64,000 nucleotides of DNA from Protea cynaroides (taxonomy: Eukaryota; Streptophyta; Magnoliopsida; Proteales; Proteaceae): assembly GCA_028583415.1 (NCBI GenBank), contig CM053265.1, positions 33,197,294 through 33,261,293 on the forward strand. The letters run 5' to 3'. The number at the start of each line of letters is the position of its first letter. The stretch's first letter is position 1. The translations under genes and the position numbers were made by a program. Shown one piece after another: positions 11,835-23,183 of the stretch. A model generated the notes under the pieces. The model was not told the origin of the DNA. It searched no databases and worked only from the letters and a program-made list of their open reading frames with translations.

Positions 11835-14245
11835 TCTCGTAGGCCTTACCCATTAAACCTGAATACTTCCACTGGAGTCCATTAAGTGAGTTATGATAAA
11901 TTAAAAGCTTTAATACAAACAAACCATAAGCACCTGTGTTGGTTGAGACGGAAATTAAACAAGACGATAATGTATATATAAATGGTGGAACCATATATAT
12001 ACACTCAAACAGAAAGAGAAGACCAAAAAAAAATTAGTTATCCTAATAAATAAATAATATAGGGTATTATCTTTAAGTTGGGTAGTTATCCAAGTATACA
12101 AGGATATAGTACAGTAGCAAGAAGGGAGCTTCTGTAAAGCAGAAAATTGAATGCCAAGTTGGTACTCACAAGATGTGAAACTCAATGTATGACAAAGGAA
12201 AGAGAAAATGACTAGTAATGTCTAATTCCCTACAAAGGTAATGGGAAAGATCTCGGGCCAAATCCAACAGAGATAAAAGAATAACGGCCCTACATTAAGA
12301 ATAAGAGCAACTATAAAGAAGATAAAGCTATACTCTTGGGTGACGTGGAGACTCACGGTGAGATCCACCACAAGCTGATCCATTACCCGCTGAGCATTAA
12401 GAAGAGGTTGCAACTTGACCCCACCACAATCAGGGTTGAGAATGGATAATGAAAACTCATCTGAGTAGATGCTAGATAATGATAATCAGATTAGAGCGAA
12501 TCAAATGAGGTGAACAACCAGACCACTCCAGCCAACCACCTGGCCTATTAATTTGGTTATGGTTGTCATACACTTGACCCAATAAAATACAAGAGCAACA
12601 ACAGATGAGACCGACTATGCAAGTTGCTATGTAAATCACTACCCAAATTGCTAATGCTACATCAACACCTCTGGGTCAAACCAAGTATGGTACCAATTGG
12701 TAGCATCACTGTACCCCAACACATGTTAGCTATAACACAGTGTCTACCATACAGCAAGTCCCAGTAATGCACACCCCAGTGCAGAAGTTTGGTGCACAAC
12801 AAGCTGTATATCAAGGTGGTTAACCTTATCAGCCACCGATGTATGGGATAGTTGCAATGATCCGACCAAGGATTGAGGAATATTTTCTGAAGACGAAGCC
12901 TTAAACGATTTCAGTAGAGGATCAAATCTAATTGTGGCCATATAACTGGATATGTTTATATAGGATGCGGTGCATTATTAATTTACTCTTATGATTATAG
13001 AGGATGCACATACCAGATTTTAATTTCTCGTGTCTTCACAGGATACCTTCTTGATTTAACCTGTCAATTGGAGTTGTAGATATTGTTTCTTTAGTATTAG
13101 TCCTGATTATACCAATCTGAACCACTCTCATGATCGACAACATGAACAGAGATATGAGCTGAATGAATAGTTAAATGTTTAATCGTGTTGAGCGTACATC
13201 TTCTGATTTATACCTGATTTATTGATGTATGAAATATTTCTCTAGATTTATACCTGATTTGCTGATGTATGAAAGCTTCTCCAGATTTACTCTTGTAGTG
13301 CCTTGACCAATGGCATTATATATTCGATAAAACCTAAAACCATGAGTTTAAGAACTATAAAACCTCTATGCATTTGGACCACCGTGCAACGTAATGATCT
13401 TTGGATGCCGGTTGGATTACCATAGATTTACTCCCGATCCTTTAAACTTAAGTTCACTAGATAAAGCAAGTGTTTGTCGTCATACTAAATTTGAAAGAAT
13501 GAAATTAATTGTTTTTGGATAAACATGCTGATTCATTCATCCCCTGACCTTTGTTGATAAAGATGTTTAGTGAATAAGGAATTATTTGATGAAAGATGAT
13601 TGGATTCAGATTAAATGATATGGCCAAGGAACCTCAGATGAAAAAATGGAGGATCTAATTTGAGATTGCTGAATAGATGGATATGGTCATAAAAGAGTAC
13701 ATGAGCAAAAGTGAGAACAATCAAGAGTAACTAGGAAAGAGTTGATAGCACTCAAGTAAAGTTAAAGATGGTTATATCGGTATGAATTTTGACAAGGTAG
13801 AAGATTCCTAACGACAAATCTAAGAGTCGATACAAGGATAAAGTCAAAAAAATCATGGCATTGATAGTATTCAGATTAGTATAAGTAATACTGAGTTACG
13901 CCCATTGTTAAAGGAAATGATTAAGTAAAGACCAAAACAGTTTGGTAGAATTAATGAAATTTTGAGCATATACCCTAATGCTTAGACTTGGGATATGTAA
14001 TGAGTAAATAGTTAGAAGATGCTTTCGAGATATATAATAGAATGATAAAAGAAGGTGTAAGCCAATGAGTTTTCAAGATATGAGATTTTGACGATAGTCT
14101 TTGAAAAATCATAAGTGATGAAGAAACTAGACAAACTCTTAAGACCGTTTACACCAGATTTTCTAGTTCAAGCCCTTTTTGGACTAGATGTTGTATTGGA
14201 TGAGGGTTATTAACAATGTTCGAATCCTATGGATGGACAGAATTT
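11835..14245 (+). other. Element A 5' internal region, non-coding, with gag remnant
   Basis: No long ORF is present. A weak, interrupted match to the N-terminal part of Gag lies at about 12610-12930; it includes residues corresponding to the proline/tyrosine-rich stretch and to the Y/RFLK-x-KP motif ahead of the Gag core. The rest of Gag, including the zinc knuckle, is missing. About 1.2 kb of AT-rich sequence with no recognisable coding follows. The same region, with indels, is in element C (35223-37229) and element E (54011-55380, reverse), so this 5' arrangement was shared by several transposed copies and is not a one-off deletion in A. Confidence 0.6.
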
Positions 14246-17200
14246 GGATGCAACCTAAATCGACTAGAGATGGCAGACTTTGACGTCATCCTAGGAATAG
14301 ACTGGTTGTTTCAACACTCTACAAAGTTGTTATGTGCCTAGAAGAGATTATCATTCAAGAATAAAGATGGCATATAATTTAGTATTATTGGAAATATGTT
14401 GCCTAAGAAAAGAAAGCTGATCCTATCTATGCTAAAGGCAAGAGATGCTTTCAAGAGAAAGAAGTTGGATATATGGTATCTGTGGTATACGTTACCAAAG
14501 AAGCACCACAGATGGAAGATATTGATGTGATGCATAAATTCCTGATGTGTTTCCAAGAGACTTACTTGGGTTACCATCTGATCATATGACCGAGTTCGTC
14601 ATCGACTTGTTACCAAGGACGATACTTGTGTCAAAGGCACCTATAGAGTAGTTCCTATGTAGTTGAAGGGATTGAGACTCAACTACGGGAGTTATTAGAC
14701 AGGTTCCAATCGGCTAAGTATTGCATTACGGGGAGCGCCAATTCGTGAAGAAGAAGGATGATAGTGTTGTCTGCGTATAAACTATCGAGAATCAAACAAG
14801 CTCTCGATCAAGAATTGAGATTTATCACCTCGGATCGATGACTTGTTAAAAAAGTTGCAAAGAGCAAAGGGAATTTCTAAGATTGATCTTCGGTCAAGGT
14901 ATCAACAGCTGAAGAATTTGGACAGCGATATCTCGAAGATACCTTTAAAATCGGGATTGGACATTATGAGTTCTCGATTATGACGTTGGGATTAACCAAT
15001 GCCCTTACATCGTTTATGGAGCTGATGAACTGGGTGTTTCATGACATGTTGGACACGTCGGTCATAGTTTTCATAGATGATATTTTGGTTTATTCTAAGA
15101 ATGAAGCAACTCATAGAATGGGTTTTAGAACCGCTTCACAACAGTTGAGAAGTAAAAAGCTTTATGCCAAGTCCAAGAAATATAAGACATGATTAAACAA
15201 AATGATATTCTTAGATCACGTAGCATCATAAAAAGGGATTAAAGTGGACCCTATTAAGATAGAGGTAATCATATGGTGAGAAACACCTAAAGAGTATTGC
15301 GAAGATCAGAAGTTTCTTGGGTTTATCTGGTTATTACTGACGATTTTAGAGGACCACTCTAAGATTGCAAAACCTCTTACCAAGCTAACCAGGAAGGGAG
15401 AGGAGTTTAATTTGATTGACAAGGGTGAAGAATATTTCCAGATTCTAAATTAAGATTGATATCAGCTCCCATCTTGATTGTTCCAGCACCAGGGAAACCT
15501 TTTACCCTATCCATCGGAGCTTTCGGATTGGATCTAGGATGCGGGTTGATGTAAGTAAATAAGCGATTCCATATGCTTTTAGGAAACTGAAAGAGCATGA
15601 GAAGAGTTACCCAACTCATGATTGGAGTAAACAATTGTGATTCATGAAATCAAGACTTGGAGACATTATTTAAACAGAGAAGAATTTTAGATTAGATCAG
15701 ATTACAAGTGTTTTATTTATCTCTTCATTAGAAAGAGTTGAACATGAAGTAGAAAAGATGGTTAGAACATTGAAGGATTAAGACTGCGGTATTCAGTGTC
15801 ACTCAAGCAAGACTAATGTAGTAGCTAAGCCTTAAGCAAAAAGGCAATTATGAAGCCAAAAGGAGGACCCAGTATAAATGTTGCCTATGTTCCGTAGCAA
15901 CAGATTCAGATTTGGAAGAAGAGTAACATGTAATAGAAGTTAGTGATGATCCAATTAAGCGAGAAGTTATGGATGAACTTATGGAGCAATAGATCATCGC
16001 TTGCGTTCATTACATTAAAGAACTTCTCTGAATTAATGGATGATGTAAAATTAGCAATTTTGTTATATCTGATATAAGAATAATGTCAGGAGATTTAGAG
16101 AAAGAAAAACCAAACCTGACTTACTTTGGATGCGGAGGCAGTACTCAGATACAGAGGTAGATTCTGAATACAAGAAGATAAAGACTCGGATATTTTGAAG
16201 TGGATAATGATAAGAATCCATTGTACTCAATATTCAGGACATCCTGGAGTACCTATATGTATCATGACTTGAAGAGATTGTACTGGTAAAGAGGAATGAT
16301 AACAAAGGTGTCTTAGTGCGTGTTCCAGTGTCTGAATTATCAACAAGTGAAGGCTGAAAGACAACTACCAACATGGCTCACAACTATAATTATCGGAGCC
16401 AGTCTGGAAGTGGAACTACATTACAATAAACTATTTCACTGATTTGCCACTGACTCCTAGATCGGTTGACGTAGTTTGGGTGATTGTTGATCGCCTTATG
16501 AAGATAGCTCATTCCATTACTATACGACCTTGGTATGTTTTGGAGTGGCTAACTAAGCTATATGTGGATAGTATTGCCAGATTGAATGGTGTGCATGAGA
16601 GCTTAGTGTCTGTCCGAGGCTCATGCTTTATCTCGAAGTTTTGGGAGAATCTACAGAAAACAATGGGGATAAAAATTGAAGTTTAGTACCGCATTTTACC
16701 TTAAATCGACGGACAGTCAGAGTGGACTATACAAATCTTAAGAGATATCCCCCGAGCTTGTAAAATTGATTTCAAGGAACTTAAGTTGAGAAGATACCGT
16801 AAATTGAAGTTGCTACTAAGCTACCATGTAAATGTTACCTATGAAGCATGGTACGGTATAAATGTCAAATTCCTTTATTTGGAATAAAGTCGGTAAATAA
16901 AGAATTTTGTAACCTAAGTCTAATAAAGAAAACTATCGAGTGGCAGACAAGATCAAAGAAAAGGGGAAAGATAGCTCAAAATGTCAGAAGAGACACCAAG
17001 ACCTTGAGTTCGTCATAAGGGACAAAGTGTTCTTGAAGAAATCACTTATGCGTAGTTTGAAACGATTAGACAAGAAGGGAAAGTTATACGCTATATATGT
17101 ATTGGATCTTATAAACTTTGGAGGGACGTAGAAAAGTTGCATATCAATTAGCGTTACCGCTGTCCATGTCTAGTGTGCATGATGTATTTCGTGTGTCTCT

Positions 17201-17445
17201 ATTGAAGAAGTACATTAGAAATCCATATCAAAGGTATTGACCACGGAATCACTGGATTAGATATAATGTTTAACTATTGAAGTAGTACCTGCCTAGTTCA
17301 CTAGTGGGAAGGTACAATGTTTCCAAAGCCAGGATAATTATTATATGAAGGTAACCTGGCAAAGACAAGACGTGGAGAAGAGTGCATTGGAGGAAGAAGA
17401 TGCTATGCGAAAATAGAATTCCCACCTATTGACTCCGAAGTAAAT
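14246..17445 (+). pseudogene. pol: Element A pol remnant (PR-RT-RNase H-IN-chromodomain-like tail)
   Basis: In order I can see the end of the protease (a D-F-D-V-I-L-G-I-D-W block near 14275), reverse transcriptase fragments including an intact F-I-D-D box near 15073 within an open stretch at 14980-15192, RNase H traces near 15480-15720, an integrase core stretch at 16444-16686, and a degenerate C-terminal chromodomain-like region near 17150-17430. Stops and frameshifts break every domain, and no functional protein could be made. The order PR-RT-RH-IN identifies Ty3/gypsy. The C-terminal block just before the PPT matches the better preserved copies in C and D. Confidence 0.85.
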
Positions 17446-17473
17446 TCAAATTTTGAGGATAAAATTTATTTAA

Positions 17474-17542
17474 GGATGGGGGAGTTGTAAGATCCGTACG
17501 TTCAAATTTTGAGGACGAAATTTCTTTTAAGGGTGGTGGAGT
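17474..17542 (+). other. Two tandem polypurine tracts of element A
   Basis: The first tract (GGATGGGGGAG, 17474-17484) is followed by TGTAAGATCC, a vestigial LTR start. The second (AAGGGTGGTGGAG, 17529-17541) directly abuts the real 3' LTR at 17543. The two starts are 57 bp apart. Element E has the same pair at the same spacing. The PPT primes plus-strand synthesis, so the outer tract defines the present LTR boundary. Confidence 0.75.
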
Positions 17543-19839
17543 TGTAAGACCCGCACGCCACAAACCTGGTCTAACCTTACATTTCTTGTCGTAACCCGTC
17601 TACATATCATGGTCGAGCCAAGTGGACCAAGTGTTTGAAGAAAAACCAAGACCCAATATGAAAATTTACTCAAAAATAGTCAAAATGAGGATAGGGTCAC
17701 AGGTTTTAACAGGCAGGTCCGACCCCCCCATCGACCCCCACCATCGACCAGTGACCAAGGGTCACAGGGGGTCTCGAATTGTCCGACCCCCCCATTGACC
17801 CCCCCATCGGCCCCCGATAATCGGGAAAAACAGCACGAACCGAAAATTAGGAAACCTTCCTAATTTCAATTGGAACCTTTCCTAAACTCAATGGGAATTA
17901 TTTTGGGAGGTTTTACTCTATAAATAGGACGTCCCAAAGCCTCTTTCAATCCTTTTACAACCCTAATTGGATTGAGAGAAAGAGAAGAGAAGGAAGAGAA
18001 GGAGAAGAGAATGAGAATTGAAGAAGAAGACCAAGGAGGAGGAAATTCAGAGGAAACTCTGAATCTCAGCAAACCTAAGGTATGAATACATTCCCCATGA
18101 TTTATTTAAGACCTTAGAATGGTTTATGAAGAGGGTATGACTTAGAAGAAACCCAAATCACCCATCAATGGTTAGGTTTCAATGGAAACCATGGAGGAGA
18201 TCATTAAAACCATGTAGGTGAATAAAGAATAGTTCTAAACCATAGAACATGTATGGAATGGACTATAGAAGCAAGCCATAGGACCCCAAACATGAATGAA
18301 TGGACGAAATTTGATAGTTTCAACTCAAACCATGGGGGGTCGCACCTAGGGTCGATGGAACCTCTGACCTTAGCATCGACCCCCAGCATTCGGGAATTTT
18401 AGGAAAGGAGGGGTAGCACCTAGGGTCGATGGAACCTCCGACCCTAGGCATCGACCCCCAATTAACAGCAAGCTGTAAAAATTAGAATATATTTTAATTA
18501 AAATCTATCGACTCTGTTAGGTCTTCTAGCAATATAATATTGATTTAAAAGTGATTCTTAAGGCTCAAAAGAGGATGTACAAACAAGTAAAGGTGCGGAA
18601 ACAGGACTCCAAACTAATTGATTAATAACAAACTATTTTATGTCTTGAGTCCAATGCTATGCCTGATTCTATGCGTATATGCTTGTATGTGCATTCAACA
18701 TGTCATCCAATATTTCTATTATTTGTTCATGCATATTACTTTATTGTTTATAACATGATGGTGATGATGAAGATAGGAATAGGCATGTGAATGTATATGT
18801 GTAGTTGGTGTACTTTATGCGAGCGAGTATCAAGGGAGGTGTGATGGGGACGTCAATAAACGTTAAACTTTGGTGGGTCTCAACACTTTAACTCTATCTC
18901 TAACTCAAGTCTTGTGCATTAGCATCGTCGTATCGCCATTACCTTAGCAGAACTATTACATCGTAGAGTATCAGGGGAGGTGGTCTTGGTCCTTGTAGTC
19001 TCTGACTCTACCGGGGGGCCTTAGCTTTATCTCTATGGGCGTTCTGAGGGATGCTGGGGTGAGACCTTGGATACACTGTTTGGCATTAGGATTGGTTAGT
19101 TGCGAGCCCAGTTTGCCAGCCCTCGCGAGCAGGGGCTTACGTGTTAGTATGGCACTGTACAGCAATAAACGTTTACCTTTGTTGTACAATGTTCATGGTA
19201 GGGTGGATGGGGACGACAATAAACGCTAACCTTTGGGCGGACTTCCACACCCTATGTATAGAAGCGGGGTCAATAAACGTTAACCTTTGACCAACTAAAC
19301 CTTTCTATTGCATATTGCAAACTTAAAACCAGACCAAAGATATGAATTGATTGCATGCATATGTATTGTTGCATTGTTTTGTTTTCTCACTGAGCTCAAG
19401 TTGGAGAGCTGACCCTCGCGTGCGCAATTATTTTTAGTTTTTGATGTTGCTGGTACTATGATTGAATATTATGTCGACACGCCAACATATGAACATGTGG
19501 CCGTTGTGATGAGCAAGCTGTGGAGGACGAACATGGTTCATTATACGAGAGTTTCAACGGTGGATATGTTTAGTGTTTAGTTTTGTATTTGGATATTGTA
19601 ATATGTATTAACTTATGTTTTGGTTACTTGGAAATAAATGGAATATTAATTATTTATCATGATTAGACCTCAGTTCATTATCTGTAAGACTTTCACTATT
19701 TATTTTACTACCTCTGATTAATGTGGAATGTGTTTTGGTTTATCATATGTGGGATAGCCTATTGTGAGATCCTGGTTGAACCATTGGTTTATTGACGGTT
19801 CATCACACCATTCTGGTTGGAGCAGAATTGGGTGTGACA
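17543..19839 (+). repeat. Element A 3' LTR
   Basis: It matches the 5' LTR throughout and ends TGTGACA. The candidate splice donor here is the stronger form AAG|GTATGA (intron from 18080), but the acceptor has changed from GCAG to GCTG near 19451. A TATAAATA box lies in the corresponding place near 17922. Confidence 0.92.
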
Positions 19840-19844
19840 ACTTC
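19840..19844. repeat. Target-site duplication ACTTC, right copy (element A)
   Basis: Second copy of the 5-bp duplication, directly after the 3' LTR. Confidence 0.8.
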
Positions 19845-20870
19845 TCTCTCACTATCTCTCTTTTTCTGTCTCTCTCTAACTTCTCTCTCTCTCTCTCTGT
19901 CTTTCTACTTCTTTCTCTCTTTACTTCTCTCTCTCTCACTTTCAACTTCACTTACTTCTCCCTCTCTTCCAACTTATCGTCCTCTTTATCTACTTCTCTC
20001 TCTCTTTCTACTTCTCTCCCCTTCTCTCTTTATCTTTCTACGTCTTTCTTTCTCTCTTTCTACGTCTCTCTTTCTACTTCTCTCTCTTTCTCTCTTTTTC
20101 TCTCTATACTGCCTTTTTTCTTTCTACTTCTCTCTCTTCTCCCTCTTTTTCTACTTCTCCCCCTCCCTTTCTACTCTCTCTCCATCTCTCTCTTTCTTTT
20201 TACTTTTCTCTCTCTCTCTTTCGATGACTCTCTTTCTACTTCTCTCTCTCTCCTTTCTCTCTCACTCACTCTCTCTCTCTCCTTCACTCTCTCTCTCTCC
20301 CTATTTTTACTCTCCCTCTTTCTCACCCTTTTTAATTTTTCTCTCTTTTTACTTCACTGTCTTTCTCTTTCTACTTCTCTCTCTCTCTCTCTCTCTCTCT
20401 CTTCTACCTCTCTCTTTCTACTTCTCTCTCTCTCTCTTTTACTCTCTCTCTTTACTTCTCCTTCTCCCTTTCTTTGATCTTTCTACTTCACTTTCTCTCT
20501 CTTTTTTCTTTTCTCACTCTTTCTCTCTCACCCTTTTCCCTTTCTCTCTATCTTTCTACTTCTCTCGCTTTCTCGATCTCTTTCTCTTTCTCCCTCACTT
20601 TTTAGTTCTCTCTCTCCTCTCTTGTACTTCTCTCACTCTATCTCTCTTTCTCCCTCATTCTCTTATCTCTCTCTCCCTCATTATCTCTCTATCTCTCTCT
20701 CTCCTTTTTCCAAAAGAATGTTTTTACTCTCTTTCTCTCTTTTTCTCTCTCTCTCTATATCTCTCTCTCTCTTTCTACTACTTCTCTCTCTCTTTCTACT
20801 TCTCTCGTTATCTATCTCTCTCTACTTATTACTCGCTCTCTCTTTCTACTTCTCAGTCTCTTTCTGTACC
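19845..20870. repeat. CT-rich polypyrimidine array, right block
   Basis: The array interrupted by element A continues for about 1 kb with the same composition and the same CTTTCTACTTCTCTC words. It ends abruptly at the 5' LTR of element B, so B was also inserted into, or at the edge of, the array. The open frames here are compositional artefacts. Confidence 0.93.
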
Positions 20871-21233
20871 TGTGAGACCCGTGTCAATTTAACCCGGTCT
20901 TACCACCTTGAAACAGGTTTACCCATCATGGTCGAGTCAAATGGACCAAGGGCGAGAAGGAGATTGAGATCCCAGGTATCAAATCGACCCAAAAACACTT
21001 AATTTGAAGGGAGGGTCACATACCCAGCTAAGCAGGGTCGGACCTCCCAAAGCAGAAAGTCAGACCCTCAATTTTGAAGGGAGGGTCGGACATCTTGAAC
21101 CCTAGGGTCGACGAGATCATTGACCCTCCCATCGACCCTCGGTTACCGTAAGAAATAGAAATTAGGAAATTTCCTAATTTTCGATTGGGATTCTTTCCTA
21201 ATCTCAATGGGACTTATTTAGGATGTTCCTACT

Positions 21234-21242
21234 CTATTTAAA
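21234..21242 (+). promoter_or_regulatory. TATA-like box (CTATTTAAA) of element B 5' LTR
   Basis: It occupies the same position as TATAAATA in element A and is followed by the same GGACGTCCCTAAGCC word. It is weaker than the box in A by consensus. Confidence 0.5.
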
Positions 21243-21385
21243 GGACGTCCCTAAGCCTCTTTCACTCTTTCACAACCCTAATTGAATTGAGAGAAAGAGA
21301 AGAGAAGGAAAAGAAGAAGAAGAGAAGCAAGGAAGAAAATTTAGCCAAAAGAGAACAGTTGCAGAGAAAAGAGTATTCTTCTCAG

Positions 21386-22759
21386 GTATGGATACTAATT
21401 CCATGAGTTCTATAGACCTTAGGATAGATATTTATGAGAGTGTGATCTCGGAGAAACCCAAACTATCAACCCATGGTTAGGTTTTTATGGAAAACCATAG
21501 GGGAATGCATGAAATCTATTTAGGTGGATGATTCATGGTTCTAGACCATGGAATGAATGTTGAATGGAATGTAGAAACAAGCCATAGGACCCCAAACACG
21601 AAGAATGGACTAAAAAGGGGGAATTGGACCAAAGTGCACCGAGGGTCGCACCGAGGGTCGATGACCATCTGACCCTAGGTGATCCTGACCATCGACCCTC
21701 AGTGTCTGGGAAGTTCAGATTTGGGGAGGGTCGCACCCAGGGTCGATCATGACTCCGACCCTACCTCCGACCCTCAGTTAACAGAATGGTTTTTAAATTC
21801 TGGATAAATTCTAATTAAATTTTATAGGCTTTGTTAGGTCTTCTAGCAATATAATAACATTATAAAGGTGATTTTAAAGCTTGGAAAAGTATATATTACT
21901 AGCTAAGGTGAGGAAACATAACTCTAAACTAATTGGTTAATAACAAACTATTTTCAATTTTCTTGAGTCCAATGCCATGCTTGATTCTATACGTATATGT
22001 TTGTAATGTGCATACAACATGTCATGCAATATTTCTATTATTTGTTCATGCATATTTACTTTATTGTTTATAACATGATGATGATGTTGATAGGAATAGG
22101 CATGTGATTTTATGTGTGTGGTTGGTGTACTTGATGCGAGCGAGTATCAGTGGAGGTGTGATGAGAACGTCAATAAACGTTAACCTTTGGCGGGTCTCAG
22201 CACTTTAGCTCTATCTCTAGCTCAAGTCTTGGGCATTAGCATCGTCGTATCGCCATTACTTTAGCAGAACAATTATGTCGTAGAGTATCAGGGGAGGTGG
22301 TCTCGGTCCTTGTAGTCTCTGACTCTACCGGGGGGCCATAGCTCTATCTCTATGGACATTCTGAGGGATGCTGGGGTGAGGCCTTGGATACACTTGTTGG
22401 CATTAGGATTGGTTAGTTGCGAGCCCAGTTTGCAGCCCTCGCTAACAGGGGCTTACATGTTGGTATGACACTATATAGCAATAAACGTAACCTTTGTTAT
22501 ATAATGTCCATGATTAGGTGCTTGTGAGTCGACGATAAACGTTACCTTCGAGCGGCGTCACACCCTTATGTATAGAGGCGGGGTCAATAAACGCGACCTT
22601 TGACTACCTAAACATTTCTATTGCATACTGCAAACTTTAAACTAGACCAAAGACATGAATTGATTGCATGCATATGTACTGTTGCATTGTTTTGTCTACT
22701 CACTGAGCCGTGATGTGTGCTCACCCCTCGACGTCAAATATTTTTAGTTGATGATGCAG
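21386..22759 (+). other. Candidate intron within the LTR leader (element B)
   Basis: The donor CTCAG|GTATGG is at 21385/21386 and the acceptor TGATGCAG|GTT at 22759/22760. Both fit plant splice consensus, and the 1374-bp intron has the A/T-rich stretch expected before a plant acceptor. C has the same sites at 33420 and 34798 (1379 bp). Element A has AAG|GTATGA in its 3' LTR donor and TTGCAG in its 5' LTR acceptor. Removal would join an ATG-free leader exon to the exon holding the 33-aa ORF. Splicing is inferred from sequence only. Confidence 0.45.
22171..22602 (+). repeat. Four dispersed AATAAACGTTAACC-type words in the LTR
   Basis: Copies are at 22171-22190 (CAATAAACGTTAACCTTTGG), 22479-22496, 22534-22550 and 22585-22602, the last with ACGCGACC in the core. 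Spacings of roughly 310, 55 and 50 bp are kept in element A (10834, 11144, 11193, 11249) and in C. The core AACGTT is palindromic. The role is unknown; a protein-binding or RNA element would fit. Confidence 0.6.
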
Positions 22760-22779
22760 GTTATACCGTTGAAGATTAT

Positions 22780-22881
22780 ATGAATGCTCCAGCATACGGG
22801 AACGTAGCGGCGATGGAAGCTGAAGCTGAAGTAGATACACATGACTCCTCTTGCGAGTGCAACTCATGTATATTCGATTAG
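22780..22881 (+). CDS. Conserved 33-aa Cys-rich short ORF in the LTR (element B)
   Basis: The frame starts at the first ATG after the candidate acceptor at 22759 and ends TAG. The product is acidic in the middle and ends HDSSCECNSCIFD, with a C-x-C-x3-like cluster (CECNSC). The same length and frame occur in C (34819-34920 and 42401-42502), E (48742-48843), D (63708-63809) and the decayed unit at 45565-45666, with amino-acid changes but no indels in those copies. No signal peptide or membrane segment is visible, and I recognise no family. In the predicted spliced LTR transcript this would be the first ORF. It could be a genuine micropeptide, a translated leader ORF controlling gag, or a chance frame held by shared ancestry. 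Confidence 0.45.
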   Translation: MNAPAYGNVAAMEAEAEVDTHDSSCECNSCIFD

Positions 22882-22910
22882 ATATTTTATAGATTTCTTT
22901 ATTTGGATTT

Positions 22911-22916
22911 AATAAA
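22911..22916 (+). terminator. Possible polyadenylation signal AATAAA
   Basis: AATAAA lies 30 bp after the short ORF, in a T-rich setting with a TGTATTTG word just downstream. It is in the right place to end a transcript begun in the same LTR or in the upstream one. That would give a very long R region of about 1.65 kb. Inferred. Confidence 0.45.
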
Positions 22917-23171
22917 GACATGTATTTGATAATTATTTATGTCTCAGTTGATACAAAATAATTTTCTATTTAAATATTAATATCACAGTAGATTCTCAGT
23001 TCATTTTATTATAAGACATTCGCTATTGTGTGTTTACTCTGATTGTGATTACGGATGTATGGGGGTTCAGATAACGCGGGGACAGCCTACTCGAGATCTT
23101 GGTTGAACCGTTGGTTTGCTAGCGGTTCATCACACCATTCTGAACAGTACGGAAATTGGGGTGTGACAACT

Positions 23172-23183
23172 TGGTATCAGAGC
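23172..23183 (+). other. Primer binding site, tRNA-iMet type (element B)
   Basis: TGGTATCAGAGC, three bases after the LTR end TGACA. Confidence 0.92.

Larger units (their letters stand above)
9533..19839 (+). mobile_element. Element A: full-length, decayed Ty3/gypsy LTR retrotransposon
   Basis: The order is 5' LTR (2287 bp), tRNA-iMet-type PBS, a mostly non-coding 5' region with a short gag remnant, a pol pseudogene (PR, RT, RNase H, IN, chromodomain-like tail), two polypurine tracts and a 3' LTR (2297 bp). The LTRs start TGTAAGACCC and end in TG(A)YA. A 5-bp target duplication flanks the whole unit, so it is a simple insertion into the CT array. The two LTRs differ at several percent of positions by eye, which points to an old insertion. 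No long ORF survives. The internal region resembles element E and the 5' half of element C. It could never have supplied Gag in its present layout and was probably a non-autonomous family member. Confidence 0.92.
20871..23168 (+). repeat. Element B 5' LTR
   Basis: It starts TGTGAGACCC and ends GGGGTGTGACA, 2298 bp. It contains a U3 cluster of GGGTCGG/GACCCTC words (about 21006-21145), a TATA-like box, a purine-rich leader, a candidate intron with a second GGGTCGA cluster (about 21643-21775), four AATAAACG-type words, the 33-aa ORF and AATAAA. Confidence 0.93.

Noticed and set aside
20866..20870. Target duplication for element B
   Set aside because: GTACC precedes the B 5' LTR, but the base after the last matching LTR end (44373) starts ACTTG. 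The right flank is rearranged, so no pair can be claimed.
23172..23183. tRNA gene at the TGGTATCAGAGC sites
   Set aside because: Only the 12 bases complementary to the tRNA 3' end are present, next to an LTR; these are primer binding sites.
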